Source of the DNA: Epichloe hybrida
Taxonomy: Eukaryota > Ascomycota > Sordariomycetes > Hypocreales > Clavicipitaceae
Reading direction: 5' to 3'
Length of the DNA: 37,382 bases
NCBI GenBank assembly: GCA_019022495.1
Contig: JAFEKR010000122.1
Span: 1-37,382, forward strand
Notes under the pieces: generated by a model
Seen by the model: only the letters and a program-made list of their open reading frames with translations
Told to the model about the DNA's origin: nothing
Database searches by the model: none
Shown here: positions 1 to 8,970 of the stretch, one piece after another
Layout: the number at the start of each line of letters is the position of its first letter
Position numbering within the stretch: position 1 is the first letter of the stretch
Made by a program: the position numbers and the translations under genes

Positions 1-70
1 AGAAATCGTCCACCGTGCGCCATTAATTTTGTGTACAATCAACACAAACAAAGCCAGTCCCCATTGGGTA

Positions 71-854
71 TCAAAAAAGCTGGGGATCATGGAAATGTTC
101 GTTCCACCCTCGAGCACAGTCTATCAAAGACTGAGGATCACTTAGATTGGCTAGGTCTGGGCTGTGGAGGTCAGCCGATGTGCCGTTGTAGCTGCTCAAG
201 TCATAGGCTGTTTCAAAGGCTGAAAAGGCCGGAGAGTGTGCGAGACTGCCGGTGTCCGTAAATAAGTCAGGATTATCGTCCACCATAGACGAGAAGGCAT
301 CCGCCGCATCTCTGGCTTGTCGCTTCTCGACAGCAGCTGGACGGACGGAAGTCATGTCGTCGCTGCATGGTGTGAGGAACCGGGCGTTGAAGTCATCGTT
401 GTATGGGGAAGCGAGAGAAGCAGGCGAGTACTTGAGTGGCTATATTAGCGGGCTTGACGACTGACGAGATCAAATAGATGCACATACCTGAGCAAGTGAT
501 GATGGGCTCACGCCAGATTCCGACTTGATGATGGCATCCCTCTTGGAGGAGCCATCTCTCTTTGATGACTTGGACACGCGGTCCGTTTCGCTATGGCGAG
601 ACCGCTTCTGGGGCTCGTGGCCTGTAACAGTAGCTCGGAAGCGCGAGTATCTCATTCTTGCAGCATGTCCGTTCGTAATGGGCTGCAGCAAGACGGGATC
701 TTGGGCGACTTGATTCCAGTCAATCTTTGACGATTGTCAGCGCACAGCAGTAACACAAGGAGGGATCTCAGGGCCGACTAACATCCTTGAGATTCTTTTG
801 CTTCAAAATGGCGAAAAGGAAGCGGGCCATGGCGTTATCGCTGTTGGGAGACAT
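71..854 (-). CDS. Small Myb-like DNA-binding protein (NGHAARMRYSRFR type)
   Basis: Three exons (854-783, 724-488, 439-71) joined by 58-bp and 48-bp GT..AG introns give 225 residues. The ATG at 854 starts MSPNSDNAMARFLFAILKQ, and the first intron follows 'LKD', after which 'IDWNQVA' begins. The motif ITNGHAARMRYSRFR (about residues 41-55) is the third helix of a fungal Myb-like domain in which the first helix is 'FLFAILKQKNLKDIDW'. The middle is rich in Lys, Ser and Arg (KRSRHSETDR, KSSKRDGSSKRD) and likely carries the nuclear signal. The C-terminal half is acidic and hydrophobic (DNPDLFTD, HSPDLANLSDP), as in activation regions. I infer a sequence-specific nuclear regulator; its target is unknown. 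It is the outermost of a set of small Myb/SANT-like genes and is transcribed away from the others. Splice joins keep frame throughout, so the model is good. Confidence 0.8.
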
Positions 855-3373
855 GGTCGTAGAGTGTTGGAGGATGCGCGAGAGCTGCAACGGACGGGGA
901 TAGAGAGAGAGGCAGGCTTTTGAGTGAGAGGACAAGACAGATATATAGCCAGCAGGTGACGCCGGCGAGGCGACGTGAATGTTGAGCGTTGTGCAGGACT
1001 TCGGGCAGCAGATGGAGTTGGAGGGCGACTAGGCGGGTGTGTAAGGGCATGAAAGCTTCAAGCGGCCGAGACAGGTGTTGGGAGAGCTGACAGAAATGAG
1101 GCGAGATAGGTGAGGTATGGGCCGGGAGATGATGTTGAAGAAGGAAGTTTTCAAACTTTCACGAGGGTGGCATACTGGGAAGAGGTGGAGATGGTGGCCT
1201 CGGGGGATTTGCTCGCATTTAAAAAGGCACCAATCTCGACAAGTTGGTAGTAGTAGCTGGGAGGGGGGGGGGTGGGCGGATGCAAGGATCCAGGAACCGA
1301 CGCAGAGAACCGACGCAGATACCACCGACTGACTGCCATGACGCCGGCATCCAGCGTGCAATCCTTTGGCATGGTTGCCTGGTGCTACCGCCATTCGGGG
1401 CGGTCCAGTCATGGAGATGTGGGTGGTGATGATGGAGATGCTTGATGGACCAGCAGAGGACGCCCAGTAACAAGCAGCGCGTTAAGTGCATGCAGTGCGT
1501 TAAGTGCATGCAGTAGCGCCCCCGCTTCGCTAAGAGCCAAATGGGCTCCACCAAAGACTCTCAAGCTCGCTTCAGATCCTGGTTCGCCACCGCCAAACCG
1601 CCTGAGCGAAAGACACGACGAAGTCAGCTCGACAACTTTATTCCTCGTCTCCCAAAAAAAAAAAAAAAAAAAAAGAGTCAAGTTCCAGCCAGTGCGATGT
1701 GAGTCTTTGAGCGCAGGTTCGAGCTGTGTACTTTGCTTCGAAAGTGCCCATGTTCTCAGCTGCTCCAGCAACAGGCAGCACCCCTTGTTTTCGTCCAGTG
1801 ACATCTCATCCATTCGACGACATATAAAATTCTCGGCCAAAAGGCGAATCGCATGTCGCAATTGATGGAGAAGAAAGCAGTGGCAGGGATCGATTGTACT
1901 GAAACCCGTGTGACTCATCGATGAGAACCAAAGAGAGAGCAAAAGGAAAGAAAAAGAACCAAGGGGGGGGGCGTTTGCGATGGCGTTGCAGAGTTCCATT
2001 CCATCAGCCCCGGCCAGACCCCATCATGATGCGCTGCGCTATTAAGCCTGGCACATCCAATTTAACCGAAGCTCTCTGTGAGCAGAGATGCGTCTCGAGT
2101 CCGTTCTTCTAGCGAAAGGGCAGTATCTATATCAGCTACAGCGAATGCTCAGACAGCGCTTTCGAGTTCGTTTTGTCGGTCAAGATTTCAGTTGTCCCAG
2201 CGTGAGCCCAATTGACCAAGTGTTCGTAAGCACAAGCCGCAACGGAGATGACCTTTGTGGTCACCGACGTACTGAAACTTTTTTTTTGTCTTTCGGCGAA
2301 CCGATTCCTCGTTTGCCCAAGGGATGCCAGATGCACCAATGGCCCCAGCGGAACCCCCCATCGCACACCATGGCTGAGGCACGGCGTCATGTTCAAAAAA
2401 GAGGGGCTGACGCAGCAATCATCATGGTGTTGGATGTAAAGCGAAATTTTGTATCTCGGCACCCAGAAACACGAAAGAGTCTGGAAAAACTCGGTAACAG
2501 ATGACTTGCTTACTTAAAAGCCATTTAAAGGCATTTAGAGAGTCTCCATGGTGCTGCAGTGGCTATAATCTCAATCACGGTCGGGGAGGGGGATGGGGTG
2601 AAGTGGTTGGGGGACGCGACGGGCGCGAACTTTTGCGGGGCACTGTGTGACCGAGTTTTCGCCAGGTCGCCACGAACTCACGTGAGCGCTCTGGAGGGGT
2701 ACTTTGGTACTTGCAGCTTGTTCCCACGCGGAGCTTCATCCGTTGCTATGATGTTGGTGGCAAGACTAGTCATGCAATTTCACGACGGAGGGATTCAACC
2801 AAAAGCGACGGAAAGCAGAAATAAAAAAACACCAGGTACAAATGATGTAGTTGATATTTGAAAACGACTCCAGGTGTAGGCATGTCCACGTCACTCGCGA
2901 TCCGACCCAGTGTGGATCGGGTAAACGCCGCGTCAACACCGGCTAAGTCCCAGCATCGCCAATTCCAACAGGTACATGTCCATCGAGTTACGCAAGAAAA
3001 AAATCGCGAAAAGTCCTGGAAACTCCTCGTCTCCAGTCACCCGCTGGTCATTTACACTTTTTGCGTATCAAGATCGTCATCATCTGTCATCATCTGTCCA
3101 CCAACGCGCCTTTGCTGCCAGTCATGATGAACATCAGCTTCGGAACAATGGATGTTCCGTGTCCCTCCTCCGGTCGGCTCGCACGAGCCATCCAAAGTGT
3201 CTTCAAACCTTCTCGACCCCGTGGACCACACTATCAATTTTCTCATTGATCTAGCCGCGCTCCTAACACGGCCTATCCGCACCGCGGCGTCGAGACCACC
3301 ATCGATACCGATATCGACTCACACGCAGACGAAAAACGTGTCCAACCCCCGCTCTCACTTGGTGGCTTTCGCA
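855..3373. other. Intergenic, no gene seen; 18-bp duplication and A tract
   Basis: This 2.5-kb gap between divergent Myb-like genes shows no ORF with convincing protein features on either strand. It holds an exact tandem duplication of an 18-bp unit (1479-1514), an A homopolymer of about 20 at 1652-1673, a G run near 1262 and CT/GA-rich stretches. It probably contains the promoters of both flanking genes. The open frames at 1409-1999 (minus) and 2559-2861 (plus) are rich in low-complexity runs and lack recognisable domains. Confidence 0.6.
1479..1514. repeat. Tandem duplication of an 18-bp unit
   Basis: Two exact adjacent copies of an 18-bp unit, gcgttaagtgcatgcagt, occupy this span. Each contains the palindrome TGCATGCA. 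It lies about 0.6 kb upstream of the minus-strand Myb-like gene and has no coding role that I can see. Confidence 0.85.
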
Positions 3374-4526
3374 ATGAACAACAAGAATTGGAATGACCGC
3401 GCAGACAAGGATTTGTTCTTCACAATCCTGTCGGTTAAGAACATTGGCATTGTTAGCGGTGGAGAATGGACCACCATCGGGAACCACATGCGAAGTATGG
3501 GCTATGGGTTCACTAATGAGGGATGTCGGTATGTCATTTGAGCGTGACTTGTCACTTGTGATGAATAATTCTCGTACGAATGGTTCGTCTTGCCTTGTTT
3601 TCATCCAACGCGACCGTGCCATGTAGTATCGTCATCGTGCTCCGTTCATAAATCGCTTCACATGTCTTCGGCGTCAAATGAGCATGACGTGTTTTCTCCC
3701 CGCGAAAAGAAAAGAAAAAAAATGTTTCATGCATTGTGGATCCGCAGTTGACGATAGGTCTTGTTGTAGGCAGCATTTCCAGGGCCTGCGAAGAGCTCAG
3801 AACAAAACCGAGGCAAGCGGCCCTGTTGTTGGAAATGGTCGATACTCTGACCCAACGTTGAACCCCATCACCCGCAGACCTGGCCCAGGCAGAGGTCGGC
3901 CGAAAAAGAAGCAGATGGCTCCCGAAGGAGAAGATGGACAAACCAGCGTAGACGACTCCAGCCGACTCTCTACGCCGGGAACCATACAGTCGGGTCCTAC
4001 ACCCGAGCAACAGGTTCAGCAACAGTTTCAGCAACAGTTTCAGCAACAGTTTCAGCAACAGGCTCAGCAACAGGCTCAGCAACAGGCTCAGCAACAGGCT
4101 CAGCAACAGTTTCAGCAACAGGCTCAGCAACAGGCTCAGCAACAGGTTCAGCAACAGGTTCAGCAACAGGCTCAGCAACAGGCTCAGCAACAGGCTCAGC
4201 AACAGGCGCAGGAAGAGGCGCAGGAAGAGGCCAAGCTAGAGAGAGCGGCATCACCATCTCAGGAGCAGCCTCCGATGCACATCGCAGTAGCTAGCGCCGA
4301 TGCTATTGACGCGGCATCAATCAAAGTTGACCAGGCCGAGGAGGAGGCCGCGGACGCCGATGAAGCGGATGACGACGAGCCCCCTATTAAGAGGCAACGG
4401 ATGGATGGTTCTCAGGAGCCTGTACTACCAGCGGCGCTCGACGACGAGGCAGTGCTGGCGTTGGCGGCGCATAATGGCGCGTCGGGGTCAGACTACCAGG
4501 AGGAGTATGTGCCGCGGCTGTCGTAA
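3374..4526 (+). CDS. Myb/SANT-like protein with long Gln-rich repeat (array unit A)
   Basis: Two exons, 3374-3528 and 3770-4526, give 303 residues. The 241-bp intron has donor CG|gtatgt and acceptor gtag|G, so codon Arg is split in phase 2. Translation across the join reads GCR-QHFQGLRRAQNK, which matches the sister genes downstream. The start is set by homology: MNNKNWNDRADKDLFF aligns with MSTHKWDD and MPVSKKWD of the neighbours, although the frame is open upstream to 3152. Residues 1-62 form the helix-turn-helix-like domain. Then comes a Pro/Arg/Gly basic hook (TRRPGPGRGRPKKKQ), 17 tandem QQ[A/F/V]Q units, an acidic stretch (ADEADDDEPP) and a possible nuclear signal (PIKRQRM). The order of DNA-binding domain, AT-hook-like motif, Gln-rich region and acidic tail suggests a nuclear transcription regulator. 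The specific role is unknown. Confidence 0.78.
4008..4211 (+). repeat. Coding minisatellite, 17 x 12 bp, encoding QQxQ
   Basis: Seventeen head-to-tail 12-bp units of form caacag-NNN-cag encode Gln-Gln-x-Gln, with x Ala (10), Phe (4) or Val (3). Two diverged units reading EEAQ/EEAK follow. Variant units occur in blocks (three Phe, four Ala, Phe, two Ala, two Val, four Ala), as expected from repeat expansion by slippage or unequal exchange. All units keep the reading frame of the unit A gene, so copy number can change without breaking it. Confidence 0.95.
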
Positions 4527-5059
4527 CTTGCAAGCTTCTCGTGCTGACATTATCGGTAGTTTTGGTTATGGCGACGCATAGCGAGGCGCTGCAGTGCAGG
4601 TTGGAAGCGCAGCTTTTTCGGTTGACTCGATATCGCGTAATGTGTATGGCTTGACTGGGACGCCGGAGTTGCGGGAATGAGATTGCCCACGGGTTTTTCT
4701 GCCACAAACATTGTATAGTAGGGTCTGTATAATGTGTCACGGAATGATGCAGGGTTGGTTACGGCGTGGTGCTTGAACGGCGGGACGGGGGCATGGGCAG
4801 CTGCTGTTGGTGCAAAAGTTCAACCAACAGGTCGGATGACAGCTGGCTGCGCGTGTTGGCAAACACCATCCCGGATGGTTTTGTTTTGGTACTTTGTTCT
4901 GGTACTCTGCCCAGCCTTGGCCGTCCACTTGTTCCTCTCCATCTGCATTACATCTCCATCTAGCCTCATCTCCATCTTCTTGACTACAACCCCGTTCATT
5001 CAGAGTACTTTGAAATCCAACCACCGTTGCCGGTCAAGCCAGCTCAACTCAGCACTGCA
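4527..5059. other. Intergenic: 3' region of unit A and promoter of unit B
   Basis: No supported ORF. The last 150 bases before 5060 are CT-rich (ctccatctgcattacatctccatc and similar), which is typical of filamentous fungal core promoters. The upstream part should hold the 3' untranslated region of the Gln-rich gene. Confidence 0.5.
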
Positions 5060-5242
5060 ATGGCAACGGCAACCAAGGGCAAAACTGGCGCTTGGGGCAA
5101 CCCAGTGTTTCTACATGATCTCGTCATGTGCTTTTACGCAGCGGGGACAGAAGCCGGAGTCATGACGGCCGAAGTTCGCAAGGACATTGAGGTTCAGATG
5201 AAGACAAGGAACCACCAGATCACCTGGGATGGAATACGGTAA
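5060..5242 (+). CDS. Array unit B: short, divergent SANT-like unit, first exon only or truncated
   Basis: The ATG at 5060 opens MATATKGKTGAWGNPVFLHD and the frame continues to TWDGIR at 5238. Two readings are possible. Unspliced, it stops at 5240-5242 and gives 60 residues. Spliced, CG|gtaaag at 5238/5239 is a phase-2 donor placed exactly as in the sister genes. No second exon beginning with Gln-His is visible before the next ATG at 5610. The nearest recognisable acceptor is at 6219 in unit D, where the join would read Arg-Gln-His-Ile-Gln-Lys. The domain is the most divergent of the set, and the usual 'G-Y/F-x-F-T' stretch before the donor is not clear. It could be an alternative first exon of unit D or an orphaned fragment of a tandem duplication. 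Confidence 0.4.
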   Translation: MATATKGKTGAWGNPVFLHDLVMCFYAAGTEAGVMTAEVRKDIEVQMKTRNHQITWDGIR

Positions 5243-5609
5243 AGCTTCTACGCCTTTTCCTCTTCTGTCGTCCCCATGAGTTCAGTGGCAACTCTGTCCC
5301 CGAGAGCCGAGAGGCCTGGTTGAATCGCTACCAAGCATGTCCCTCGCTCACATTGCTCGCCTCGTCGAAACGTTTCCCTCATGATTCCCCAACAACTTTT
5401 TCACACTTGCCCCGAACCCCCATCTATACTTTTCACAACTTGTCATCTCACAAGCCACTCATTCGTTTCTCCGATCCTTTCAACAACACTCTCCACGCAC
5501 TCACTCTCTACACCCCATTCAGTCTTCAACATCGCACTCATTCCTCATCCGTCCCAAACCAGCTCCTTGTTCCACAGCCATCTCTCCCTATTACCATTAT
5601 CCTGCAGAG

Positions 5610-5761
5610 ATGGGTCGCCAAGTCATGAGATGGGACGAGAAAGTCCATCAGGACATTCTCCTCGCCATCTTCCAGCACGTCAAGTTCACTTCTGATCAGA
5701 TGGGACCCATCATGTCCGATCTGACGGGCATTGGGTACACGTTTAGCGAGAGCGCGCTTCG
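5610..5761 (+). CDS. Array unit C: SANT-like first exon without its own second exon
   Basis: The ATG at 5610 begins MGRQVMRWDEKVHQDILLAI and runs for 50 codons to the phase-2 donor CG|gtaact at 5761/5762. Its W-D near the start, 'LLAIF', 'MGPIMSDL' and 'GIGYTFSESALR' align with units A, D and E, so the sequence is under the same domain constraint and not random. Reading through the donor gives a stop at once (CGG TAA). Between 5762 and the next ATG at 5973 I see only CT-rich sequence and no Gln-His exon. Splicing to 6219 (a 457-bp intron) would restore R-QHIQKLRREQG in frame. I infer an alternative first exon of unit D; a decayed tandem copy is the competing reading. Confidence 0.5.
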
Positions 5762-5972
5762 GTAACTCACTTTCTTCTCAATTTCACTTTTTTTCCTTTC
5801 ACCCTCCCCCTCCCCCCCAAAACATGCACTCACCTTTTCTCTCATCTCTCTTCCTTTTTCTCCATTCCATTCCATCCTCATTCTCATTCCCAAGTCCTCT
5901 CAAACAAGACTTGCCATTCCTTCTTTCGCAACGGATCCCATCCCATCCATCACCAGTTCCTCCTCGAGCATC
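5762..5972. promoter_or_regulatory. CT-rich putative core promoter of unit D
   Basis: About 210 bases dominated by C and T on the plus strand, including runs of CCCTCCCCCTCCCCCCC and repeated cattccattcc-like words, run directly into the ATG at 5973. Pyrimidine tracts of this kind precede transcription starts in many filamentous fungi. A similar tract precedes unit C (5390-5609), so each first exon appears to have its own promoter. Confidence 0.45.
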
Positions 5973-6550
5973 ATGTCCACCCACAAATGGGACGACAGCT
6001 CACATGTCGGACTCCTCCTGGCTCTACTTGATGCGCTCAAGCCCACCAAGGACGTCATCGTCGCGGCGACAGAGCACATGAAAGCCCAGGGGTTCCAAAC
6101 CACTTTCCACGGCGTCAAGTACATCATCACCGTTCCAAATCCCCTTCCCCCTTTCCATATCAAGTCAAGATCTTTAAGAAAAAAAAAAAGAAAAACCCCG
6201 CTAACGCTCTTCTTCCAGCCAGCACATACAGAAACTTCGCCGCGAGCAGGGCTCTCCCGAAAAAGCAGCGGCCAAGAACGGCGACGACACGCCCGAGCCC
6301 GCCACACCAACCAAGGCCACTCCCCGCAAGCGCAAAACTCCAACGACGAAGAAAGCCAAGTCGGCTGCCACCATGGAGCGGTCCGACGACGAGGGAGACG
6401 ATCTCCCCATCAAAAACGAGGCCGAGGAACCTCTCACGCCCAAACGCGCCAAGAAGGCCAAAATCGAGTAAGTCCCCCCCCCCCCCTGGTTCGCGCTCAG
6501 CTGTGCCAATCTCCCTCATCGCTCACCATGTCAGGCACGACGGCCCTTGA
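5973..6550 (+). CDS. Small Myb/SANT-like protein with Lys-rich tail (array unit D)
   Basis: Exons 5973-6118, 6219-6467 and 6535-6550 give 136 residues. Intron 1 (AA|gtacat ... ttccag|C, 100 bp, phase 2) joins HGVN to QHIQKLRREQG and rebuilds the third helix of the domain. Intron 2 (GA|gtaagt ... gtcag|G, 67 bp) leads to a five-codon last exon ending in a stop. The first 60 residues are the SANT-like domain (KWDDSSHVGLLLALL). The tail is basic and Pro/Thr-rich with PRKRKTP, TKKAK and PKRAKKAKI, which are clear nuclear-signal candidates, interrupted by an acidic stretch (SDDEGDD). It is probably a small DNA-binding nuclear protein of unknown target. The first donor (gtacat) is weaker than those of units A, B, C and E. 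The last exon is the least certain part. Confidence 0.7.
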
Positions 6551-7027
6551 ACCGCAGATACAGCCATGAATATCGCTCACTATCAAACATGACTTGCCTT
6601 GGCTTGGGGGGGGAGGGGGATTTTGCACGCTGCTAGACGGAAACAAGGGTAAATAGGAAAAGGCAGACTAGAATACAAATCAACACTATGCTCCACTATG
6701 CCTCACCTCACCTCACCTCACTACTCTGCATCTCATCTCATTGTGAATGCCATTCCCAGCTCAGTGCTCCCCAGGCCCTCCCTTCACTGACAAGCCCAAG
6801 TAAATGTCTCAATCAAGAACCGCTTCTTCAGCCTGCAAGCCCAAGTAAATATCTCATTCAAGAACCGCTTCTTCCTGCAACCCCAGTTCACCACTTCCAT
6901 CTCTCACTTCCACACCACTTCCACCTCACCTCATGCACCCACACGACTTCACCCATTTCGACAAGCATAATAAATACCCCCTCCACCCAACCTCATTCAC
7001 AACACGCACGTCGCGCATCTCACCACC
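6551..7027. promoter_or_regulatory. CT-rich upstream region of unit E with duplicated 39-bp segment
   Basis: No gene is seen. The span is pyrimidine-rich, with short repeats such as cctcacctcacctca near 6700. It contains two 39-bp copies (6791-6829 and 6836-6874) that differ at two positions and repeat with a 45-bp period. It ends in the ATG of unit E in a good context (caccaccATG). Confidence 0.5.
6791..6874. repeat. Imperfect direct repeat, 2 x 39 bp, 45-bp period
   Basis: Both copies start caagcccaagtaaat and end caagaaccgcttcttc, and only two substitutions separate them. They sit 155-235 bases before the start codon of unit E and may duplicate regulatory sites. Confidence 0.85.
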
Positions 7028-7420
7028 ATGCCCGTCTCCAAGAAATGGGACACGGCCGCAGAACTCGACCTCTGCATGGCCGTCATCATCACCGGCGGCT
7101 CCTCAACCAGCTACAAATGGCCCGAAATCCACGCCATCATGCATCAGCTCGGACACACCTTCACCAAGGATGCCATCTCGTACGTCGCCCATCTCGCTTG
7201 AAATGACTCGACGCACTAACCTGTGCGCAGACAGCACTTCACCAAGGCGATTCTAAGGGGTTTCAGGGCCCGTCATGGTCTCGGGACCGGCAAGTTGGCC
7301 GACACGGTGCCTGTCGCCGGGAAGAGGAAGGCTGCCAACGAGGACGAGGCGTCTCCTGTTAAGAAGCAGAAATCTACGGTACGTCCCATCTACACTGCGG
7401 GTGAGCAGACCTTGGTCTAA
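7028..7420 (+). CDS. Small Myb/SANT-like protein (array unit E)
   Basis: Exons 7028-7179 and 7231-7420 give 113 residues. The 51-bp intron (TC|gtacgt ... gcgcag|A) is in phase 2 at the same domain position as in units A-D, and the join reads DAIS-QHFTKAILRGF. The start MPVSKKWDTAAELDL has the family's Trp-Asp. 'GHTFTKDAIS' matches GYTFSESALR of unit C and GYGFTNEGCR of unit A. The tail has a bipartite-like basic stretch (GKRKAANEDEASPVKKQK). After that the frame runs VRPIYTAGEQTLV to a stop. A donor-like gtacgt lies at the start of this last stretch, but the nearest acceptor is too close for an intron, so the extreme C-terminus is uncertain. It is likely a nuclear DNA-binding protein. Confidence 0.72.
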
Positions 7421-7712
7421 CGGCTTCAAAAAGGAGTGAATCAAGGAGACTCCGGTCTTGGACTGCTTTCGTCTTTGGCGGCACCATCGGGATGCCGTGA
7501 TTTCCCGACAATATGGTTTTTGGTGGGCAGCAGTGAATTCGGAAGACAGGCACTGATTAGATGCGCCGCGAGCGCCATAAACGTTTCAATAAGAACACAC
7601 ACAAGATATTCCGTTTCTCAGCAAACGCCCTGCCAGGTGCCCTGTCCATCCATTCAGGCCATGCCAGATCAAATATCGTGGAACGCCAAAACCCCCGTTC
7701 CTTGGTGTGAAT

Positions 7713-8970
7713 CTACCCTGAGGGACGTCCGTCCAGCCTATGGCCCTCGCTGGGCGCCTTCTTCTCGGCCGCTTTTGACTTTTTATTCGCCTCGCCCTTC
7801 CGCTTGACAGTGCCCCGGAGGCTCTGGCCCTGCCCAGCAAAGTGCTGTGGCTTGGGCCGCTGCTTTTCCTGCTCCGTTTCCTCCTTGGTCTTGACAGGTT
7901 TGTATTCGTAGCCGAAAAAGAGTTTGTTTGGCGCCAAGCGGAGCGGCGCTGGCGCTCCCGTTCGGCTCTTGGCAACTGCTGGCTCGACAGGTACGGGTGT
8001 TGCGGGCTTTGGTGTTGGGGCCTTGCTCCCCTTTTTGACTAGACGCTGGCCTTCGCCGAGGAAGTTCGTAGGCGTGCTTGTGACTGATGGTGCGATGGAG
8101 CTGAAGCCGATGGCCTGCGCCATGGTGCCTTGGCCGTGGACAACTCCCCCGGCCGGAATACCGCTCCTCGTGCCTCCAGGAGTGCTCGTGCCGCTCTTCT
8201 TCTCCGGCTCCACGTAGCCGACCGGGGGCGCAAACTCGACAGACACATCCGTTTCAATCATGCTGACGCCCATCTTGTCCGTTTCCGGCTTCACATCCAA
8301 CACGGCAACCTCAAATATCTCGTCGTTGTACTCGAAATTGAATACATCGCCCTTTGTGAGTGTGGCAAAGTTTCGGAATGCTCTTTCCAGGACGGCCTTT
8401 GGGTCACTAATCTCCAAAAAGCTGACCGACTGAGGCTGTAACTTGACCCATTTTGCCAACTCGAGCGATGTGGTCCGAATCTGTATCATGTCGCCTACAT
8501 CCAATCCAAGTGTCTCCATCATCTGCCGGCAGACAAAACGTTAGACAGCTTTTTTTTTCTAAATCATGGTATGAACGTCGTGACTAACCCATTGGGGAAT
8601 GTAGGCTCTTCCCTCCTCGGCAATAAACTCCAGGACACCGGCGTGCGAGTGCCTGCCCTTTTCTCCATTGATCATTTCCATCAGTAGTGGCCACTGTACG
8701 TGTAGCTTGGACACCTTGTCCAGTGCCGACGGAGGGAGGATGATTTTGGAGCCATAGTTGAGCTCTGGCCGTTCCGAGCCCGGGGCCATGACCACAGGAT
8801 AGCATCGGTAGTACTCGTCGAACCGTTGTATGATCGGCCGCCGGCCTCGAGCCATGTTGTAGAGATGCTCGGGGTCGGACGGGTCGAACCCGCCTCCAAA
8901 TCCCGGTTGAAACTAGGAAGCTTGTCAGAAGATGCATTTTCATGGCGGACTGGGGGATCGGATTTACCAT
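7713..8970 (-). CDS. ufd1: Ufd1, ubiquitin fusion degradation protein (Cdc48 cofactor)
   Basis: Three exons: 8970-8968 (the ATG alone), 8912-8589 and 8522-7713. Introns of 55 and 66 bp join them to give 378 residues, close to fungal Ufd1 length. The N-terminal double-psi barrel is seen in FQPGFGGGFDPSD, RGRRPIIQRFDEYYRCYPV, YGSKIILPPSALDKVS and EFIAEEGRAYIPQW, followed by MMETLGLDVGDMIQI. Two F-x-G-x-G-x-x-L Cdc48-binding (SHP) boxes are visible at about residues 263-270 (FLGEGQRL) and 337-344 (FAGQGQSL). Ufd1 with Npl4 recruits ubiquitylated proteins to Cdc48/p97 for extraction from the ER membrane and chromatin. The tail is Lys-rich. It shares a short divergent upstream region with lin1. 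The ATG-only first exon is inferred from ATG|gtaaat and cctag|TTTCAA; starting instead at Met-20 (8855) would drop conserved residues. Confidence 0.92.

Noticed and set aside
1409..1999. 196-residue open frame on the minus strand
   Set aside because: It translates an A/T homopolymer as a Phe run and repeats such as LHALNALHALNAL; no motif or splice context supports it.
4008..4211. Regularly spaced repeats that could suggest a CRISPR-like array
   Set aside because: Units are 12 bp, without spacers, and in frame within a protein; this is a coding minisatellite in a eukaryote.
5320..5628. Possible second exon of array unit B in the pyrimidine-rich gap
   Set aside because: A TGGCAAC start after a cag acceptor keeps frame but gives no Gln-His or Lys-Leu-Arg-Arg-like helix, and the sequence is CT-rich promoter of unit C.
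8868..8892. tRNA-like B-box word gggtcgaaccc
   Set aside because: It sits inside ufd1 exon 2, encoding FDPSDPE on the minus strand, and no tRNA fold or A box surrounds it.
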